A stretch of DNA of 64,000 bases, taken from contig BQMF02000139.1 of the NCBI GenBank assembly GCA_027922465.2, forward strand, positions 620,001 to 684,000. The letters run 5' to 3'. Positions within the stretch are counted from its first letter, which is position 1. Every line of letters starts with the position of its first letter. This stretch comes from Turritopsis dohrnii. Its lineage: Eukaryota; Cnidaria; Hydrozoa; Anthoathecata; Oceaniidae. Below are positions 59,100-64,000 of the stretch, piece by piece. Below the pieces are notes generated by a model that had not been told where the DNA came from, did no database searches, and saw only the letters and a program-made list of their open reading frames with translations. The position numbers and the translations under genes were made by a program.

Positions 59100-60230
59100 T
59101 CATTTCGCAAGTAGCCATGAGTTGTATCTTCTTGTAGGTTCAATACAATCACCATTAATTTGAACTGACAAAGGTCTCTCCTTCTTAATTCTTTTATAAT
59201 TTAGCTCTTTGCAAATATCACATGCAAATGTTTCACATCCTACCGGGGGTTTAAAAACTTTCCAATTAGACTTCCATTTGAAGAATTCATTAAACATGGT
59301 ATCATTGTTGTCAATTCGCTTCAAGTGAGCAACAAACTCCTCAACATTTCGATAATCTAAAGGATTAATGTACGAACCTGGTATTACTAACTTAGGATTG
59401 GAATAGTTGGCACCACCTAATACAATTGGTATTGTATTGCCTTTGTATCCTTGAATGAAGAGTTTTTCGGTGATATAATCTTTACAAAATCCATTTTCAG
59501 CTGCAAAATAGAACTTGTATTGTTTTAAACTTTGTGCACAATCCTGTTTCGTGGAGCAATGAATATGATTTTTAAAATTCCTTGCACAAGACCCTCCAAC
59601 ATCGATACGAATTCCGTATCGCTCCATTTTCTTTGCTAATATATCTCTGGCCGTACCACAGTGACTCACAAACCATGCCACCTGCTTCGTTTTACCTTTA
59701 GCATAATTGATATTTGAAATGTTACGTTTTTTAATTTTTTCATATGTTCCGTAGGGGCTACGAAAATCAGAGTTTAGTCGATAAGACATCGACCAATTAA
59801 AGTATTTGTCGAGCGGACCAACCTTATTTGCGTTGTTTGGGTTTTCAAGTGTGAAATAAATCCATTTCTGATTAGTTTTTCGAAATCGACTCAAATATTC
59901 AAGTTGTTCAACTTTCGGCATGTCTCTCCCATGAAAAATAACAGCGTCGGCATACTTCAACAGTGTTGCATCGTAGCTCATTTGACAATTTTTCACTTCA
60001 CACTTACATTGTTTGAAAAAGTTTGCACTCATTCGAAACCATGGTCTTCCACCAAAGAATGTAGTGTAGAAAAGTATCAAAAATTTTCCGTCTCCCTCGT
60101 AATGAGATTTGAAAAAAGGCATCTTTTGCTGCAAAGTGTTGAATTCACTCGAAAAGAGGAATAAAATAAAGAGAATCGCTAATGCAAGAAGGAATAGATG
60201 TTTTGCTTTGAATTCCATTTTCTTGAACAT
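59100..60230 (-). CDS. Alpha-1,3-fucosyltransferase (GT10), copy 2
   Basis: A 376-residue intronless frame on the minus strand. The signal-anchor is about residues 11-28 (HLFLLALAILFILFLF). The GT10 domain is the same as in copy 1: FYFAAENGFCKDYITEKLF and IPIVLGGANYSNP. Differences from copy 1 in the catalytic part are scattered single changes (for example HCSTKQDCAQSLK against RCSRKQDCTEILK). The cytosolic tail, membrane helix and stem share little with copy 1. Two start codons are possible (60230 or 60218); the second gives MEFKAKHLF, closer in length to copy 1. Predicted Golgi enzyme using GDP-fucose; acceptor unknown. Confidence 0.93.
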   Translation of the reverse strand: MFKKMEFKAKHLFLLALAILFILFLFSSEFNTLQQKMPFFKSHYEGDGKFLILFYTTFFGGRPWFRMSANFFKQCKCEVKNCQMSYDATLLKYADAVIFHGRDMPKVEQLEYLSRFRKTNQKWIYFTLENPNNANKVGPLDKYFNWSMSYRLNSDFRSPYGTYEKIKKRNISNINYAKGKTKQVAWFVSHCGTARDILAKKMERYGIRIDVGGSCARNFKNHIHCSTKQDCAQSLKQYKFYFAAENGFCKDYITEKLFIQGYKGNTIPIVLGGANYSNPKLVIPGSYINPLDYRNVEEFVAHLKRIDNNDTMFNEFFKWKSNWKVFKPPVGCETFACDICKELNYKRIKKERPLSVQINGDCIEPTRRYNSWLLAK

Positions 60231-61914
60231 TAAAATTTCGGTATGGAATGAAGCGAAATGTCTTTGGTGATTTCCTTGACATTGTGAACATTAAAAATAA
60301 CATGTTATAGCCTCCAGCATTTTCGAAATCTTCGCTCTTGTGAGCTATTGATTTAGTTCATGAATTCTTTGAATCGACTTTGAAATAAAATGTGACTTTA
60401 AATGTTCTTTCTTGAATTATGGTCTAACGATTTTTCGTTTACCTGTCATCTGATTGATGAAAAACAGTTCACCATTCGAAAACAGAAGCAGAACGCAATA
60501 GGATATTCAGTCATATTCTTATATCTATTCAAAGTTGCTGTTGCGTATGTTTCGTGTGTTAAGTATGTAGTCATAGGGAAAAAGTCTAAAGACTGAAGGA
60601 CAGTTGGTATCAAAGTAACATCCTTTTTGATATTCAATACCAGTGATAAAAAAAAATAAAAAATAAAATAAAACAAATAAATAGAATTGATGCATAGATG
60701 TTGAATAAGAAAGGGATCTTTGTGTTTCCTTTGCAAGTCTGATAAAAGTAAAGCCAAATACTAACCAACATTAGAAAAATATGATCTACTTTGGAGTAAT
60801 GAACAGTCTTTAGAAGAGAGAAGAGGGGAAGATACTGGTTAAAAATGATGGTGTGTCCGTTTACTTTTTGCGGAGCCTTACTGGGAATATTTCAACTCTC
60901 AATAACTCGAATCGAACACTCAATTTCTCGTACTCCTCTATAACTGAAAGTTTTTTGTCGGTCCTTTGACATACTCATTAGAACAAGAGCCATATGGCAC
61001 AAAACGGTAGCAGCATTTCAACTCGCCATGTGCAAAACGAAATAGATTCTAAATTAATTAGTCTGAAAGCCCCATGAAGCTTTGTCGACCTTTGTTTATC
61101 TCTTAGGCTTAAATTAAGGAAATTTTCATTTGAAAAAGTGTAAACAGGGCTTAACTAAAACCACCAGAAAACTATTTGATACAAACAAAAGAAATATGCA
61201 CACTACACGAAACTACGTTTTTTTTATATCAGAGTTTTTTTTATAAAAAGAAAGCTGTAAGACCGTAAGAGAGAAAAAAAAACAAACAAACGTCTTCTAA
61301 AAATATAAGAAACAAAGTAAAACCGTTTCAAACTTTAATCCAAGACATTTTTGTAGACAAGCAAACAAAATACACACGTACAAAATATAAAAAAAATGTA
61401 AAATGCTTTTAAAAGGTTTAAGTTCGATGAATTTCGGTGAATCTTTGTAACTGCAAGAAGAAGAGAGCTTCGAACTTCGAAGCACAAGACGTTCCAAAAA
61501 CAAAGCTTAAAGTTTATTTTAACCGTGTTTCAAATTAGGTGCAACTGAAGTTCCCCACCGTGTTTTTAATAGGAAAATGTTTATTGAATCGCGAATCTAT
61601 GGTAAAATACTAAAAGAACGTATAAGAATGTTTTGATAGTTATAAAAATTATTAGCCTCCGTTCTTTAGTTGCAAAACAGCTCTGCTGGTGTGTTACAAT
61701 TAGACCCTATTTACACGAGTTAGTAATTTTAAACATTATTATTGTTTATGCCTGTTTTCCACCAGTAAGATATTTCAAGAAATAACGTTTACTGAACTTT
61801 TAAGAACTTTAAGTAAAATTTCGAAAGTATTCTTGTGGCAAGTACTTTTGCTGCTACCGTTTTGCGCCACCTGGCTCTTGTTATTTTTATTTCACTGATT
61901 TGGATACCGTAATG
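60231..61914. other. Intergenic region downstream of the window's last fucosyltransferase
   Basis: AT-rich, with A-rich tracts near 60648-60682 and 61270-61295. Only short unsupported frames (60446-60757 minus, 61297-61503 minus). No gene recognised. Confidence 0.4.
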
Positions 61915-62356
61915 CATCGATTAAACGCCCCCCTTCTTTTAAACGCCCCCCTCGAATAGACGCCCCCCCCTTTTCAGGAGATTTTTAAATAAACGCCCCC
62001 TCTATTAGACGCCCCCTCGAATAGACGCCCCTCTCTAGAGAGGGGCGTTTATTAGAGACACACTAATTAAGGCATGTAGAGCTACTACATTGTATTGTTT
62101 CAGCCTCAATGTTTTCATTTTTTATATAAAAATATGGAAATTTGCGATAGACGCCTTTATTGACGATGATCTTGAAGTTTAATTTTGTATATTTTTTATC
62201 GATGTTTATATTTAGTTTATATTTACGAAAAAGAAGAGTTTCACAAAAATTCAATAGACGCCCCCCTCTTTTAAACGCCCCCCTCGAATAGACGCCCCCC
62301 TAAAAATTCAAAAAATTTAATAAACGCCCCGGGCGTCTAATCGAAGCATTACGGTA
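61915..62356. mobile_element. Foldback TIR element with C-rich GACGCCCC repeats
   Basis: Starts TACCGTAATGCATCGATTAA and ends TTCGATTA-type complement ...GCATTACGGTA. The first 26 bases pair with the last 26 with only two mismatches. Both flanks of the interior repeat AAACGCCCCCCTCGAATAGA. A perfect palindrome around CCCTCTCTAGAGAGGG lies near 62035. No coding capacity. Fragments of the same family occur near 3803. Confidence 0.8.
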
Positions 62357-62639
62357 GTGACATGAAGAGGAATTTTAAGGTCCAAGAAAGGCTAAAAGCG
62401 ATATGTTTTTCGAATTAAGAAAAACACAATTTTATGGCTTGTAAATAGAAATTTTTTAAAGGCTCATTTTTGAAGAATCATAAAGAATCATAAAGGCTTG
62501 GGCCGATTTATGTAAATCTTAAAAAAGAAATACAGGAAAATCGAAACCTTCATATCTAATAGTGCCTTAACAGGTACATGTTACAATACTCAAAGGATTT
62601 AAGGTATAATTATAAAATGATTTTGAAAATAGAATACTT
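62357..62639. other. Spacer
   Basis: AT-rich, nothing recognised. Confidence 0.3.
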
Positions 62640-63080
62640 CCCAGCGGGCACACGACGTCTTTGAGACGTCTCATTTTAATCGTAAAATTGTCGTTTGGTT
62701 TTGAGATCATTTTGCGACGTCGTAATGACGTCTGAAAATGGGACGTCGCAATTGGGATCCTTTTACGATCAAATTGCGACTTGACAAAAATTTCATTCTG
62801 CAGTCAGTAAAACAGTAAATATCGAGTAAAACTAACATGCTTATATAGAATTTACATTCGTATCGAATTCTATTTATTGGTCGTGTGAGGGATGATTTTG
62901 CGAAGTTTTTGGGACGTAGATTGAATAACGACCTTCGAAATAATTATAAATTTAAGATCAGTGAAGATGTGATTGGGACGTCTTCTGAGTTTCCCACTTC
63001 GCGACCATTGATCGACGTCTTTGGGAAGTCTTGGAAAGACGTCTCTACCACGACTTCAGGACGTCTTTGTGCCCGCTGGG
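62640..63080. mobile_element. TIR element with CCCAGCGGGCACA ends and many GACGTC sites
   Basis: Left end CCCAGCGGGCACACGACGTC; right end GACGTCTTTGTGCCCGCTGG. The 13-bp termini are perfect. At least eight ACGTC/GACGT motifs are spread through its 441 bp. An open frame at 62885-63124 crosses the right end and is not credible as a gene. Confidence 0.85.
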
Positions 63081-63446
63081 TTTGTTTAAACTGTAAAAAA
63101 CAAATACTACTATTAGCATTTTAATTTTAATTTTATCTAAGTGTACGACAGGCTTCCGTGGCGCAATTACGCAGTTTCGGAAGCGACATTGGTAGGCTGC
63201 ACAGGCTAAACTGCCATTTCGGTCGGTAGTAGTAGTAGTAGTAGGAGGAGGAGGAGGAGTCCAAGGGGGTTTTAATACGGTATTCGCTTCGCTGCTACCG
63301 TAATAATTTCAACCAATTTGAACTCTTGTAAAATCTCTCGATAACTCGAAAGTAGTTCGAGTGTTGTCTCTGTGGTCGCGCGCGACTGCACACTCAGAAG
63401 TAAGTTACCGCCGGGCTCTGAAAGTCATGGTTAAAAAGGACAAAAC
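63081..63446. other. Presumed promoter and 5' UTR of the last gene
   Basis: Contains (GTA)n at 63226-63243 and (GGA)n at 63244-63259, and a locally GC-richer patch (CGCGCGCGACTG near 63377). No TATA box assigned. Confidence 0.35.
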
Positions 63447-64000
63447 ATGGCGTTCACTGCTGTGGTTGACGGAAAAGCTACGCATTTGAAATGTAGAGAT
63501 GATGGCCGTGTGACACTTACTTCTGTTGAACAGGTGAGCCTTGTTTATTACAGGAAGACTGTTTGATCAGTTTTCTTGAAGAATAATCCATGGTCACTGC
63601 CTTTGTCTTATCTTCTCACATGTTATGATGATATTGGGTCGAAGTTTTTTGAACCACGTGTGTTTGTTTGTTTGATGGCGGGTACCCGGCACGTGGCGTG
63701 GGTGTGGTACATTTATTTTGTAAATAAGGTCGTAATTTATGTACATATAAATACAAAAGCAGTATAATCACTGATGTGGACCTACTACGTATTAGTAAAA
63801 TAAAGTTATAAGTAAATTGCATAAATGTAGCTACGTGTGTCTGGTGGTGCATAAAAAATATATATATTATATTATATTATAGTTATAACTTTTTTGTCAA
63901 TTATGAGGAATTATTGTTTTGCCTTTCCTAAAAATTCCTTATCTGTTATCTTATTTTTGGCGCAATCTCACATACCGTAAAGTGGGGTGACTTCGATCAA
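63447..64000 (+). CDS. Likely first coding exon of a gene running off the window
   Basis: An ATG at 63447 in the context AAAACATGGC opens 29 codons (MAFTAVVDGKATHLKCRDDG and onward) that end at a good donor, CAG|GTGAGC (63533/63534). The remainder of the window would be intron 1. The upstream ATG at 63426 opens only a short unrelated frame. Product not recognised. Confidence 0.45.

Noticed and set aside
62885..63124. 79-codon plus-strand frame
   Set aside because: Runs through the right end of a TIR element, with codons set by GACGTC repeats.

Overview
This is a eukaryotic, AT-rich window from an animal genome. The genes have spliced exons with GT-AG introns, and there are many decayed transposons. 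The gene set (Dishevelled, a bHLH-PAS factor, LRRC57, mitochondrial bL21, GT10 fucosyltransferases) is metazoan. The base composition, the modest introns and the mix of CR1/L2-like LINEs, BEL/Pao, pogo and MITE debris suggest a cnidarian, perhaps a hydrozoan. That placement is an inference and was not tested by any search.

Layout, left to right. 1-2903 (+): the 3' part of a multi-zinc-finger protein. 5234-12991 (+): a complete 16-exon dishevelled gene (DIX, PDZ, DEP, conserved C-terminal tail). 13.0-17.9 kb: a transposon pile-up, including a hAT-like element containing a 9-bp-TSD foldback MITE, and a second copy of that MITE split by a TA-flanked Tc1/mariner-like element. 17.9-23.1 kb: a degraded LINE on the minus strand plus a second LINE remnant on the plus strand. 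23699-24262 (+): mitochondrial ribosomal protein bL21. 24588-27257 (+): lrrc57, in four exons. 27.3-30.5 kb: intergenic, with MITEs. 30547-36724 (-): an 11-exon bHLH-PAS transcription factor of the SIM/NPAS/HIF-alpha class. 36.7-44.5 kb: a long gene-poor stretch with a tRNA-derived SINE and a LINE 3' end. 44551-44844 (-): a small hypothetical gene. 45333-46457 (+) and 59100-60230 (-): an inverted pair of intronless alpha-1,3-fucosyltransferase genes. The 12.6 kb between that pair holds tandem TIR elements, a LINE inserted into another LINE, a pogo/Tigger transposase pseudogene and a degraded BEL/Pao LTR element. 60.2-63.4 kb: two TIR elements. 63447 onward (+): the likely first exon of a gene that runs off the window.

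The cellular genes do not form one pathway. Dishevelled (Wnt signalling) and the bHLH-PAS factor are regulators, bL21m belongs to the mitochondrial ribosome, LRRC57 is a probable membrane-tethered leucine-rich-repeat protein, and the fucosyltransferases would act in the Golgi. bL21m and lrrc57 are head to tail with about 325 bp between them, and both start codons sit just behind AG splice-acceptor-like sequence. That makes a trans-spliced pair possible. One small MITE family of about 120 bp occurs in introns of dishevelled, lrrc57 and the bHLH-PAS gene.
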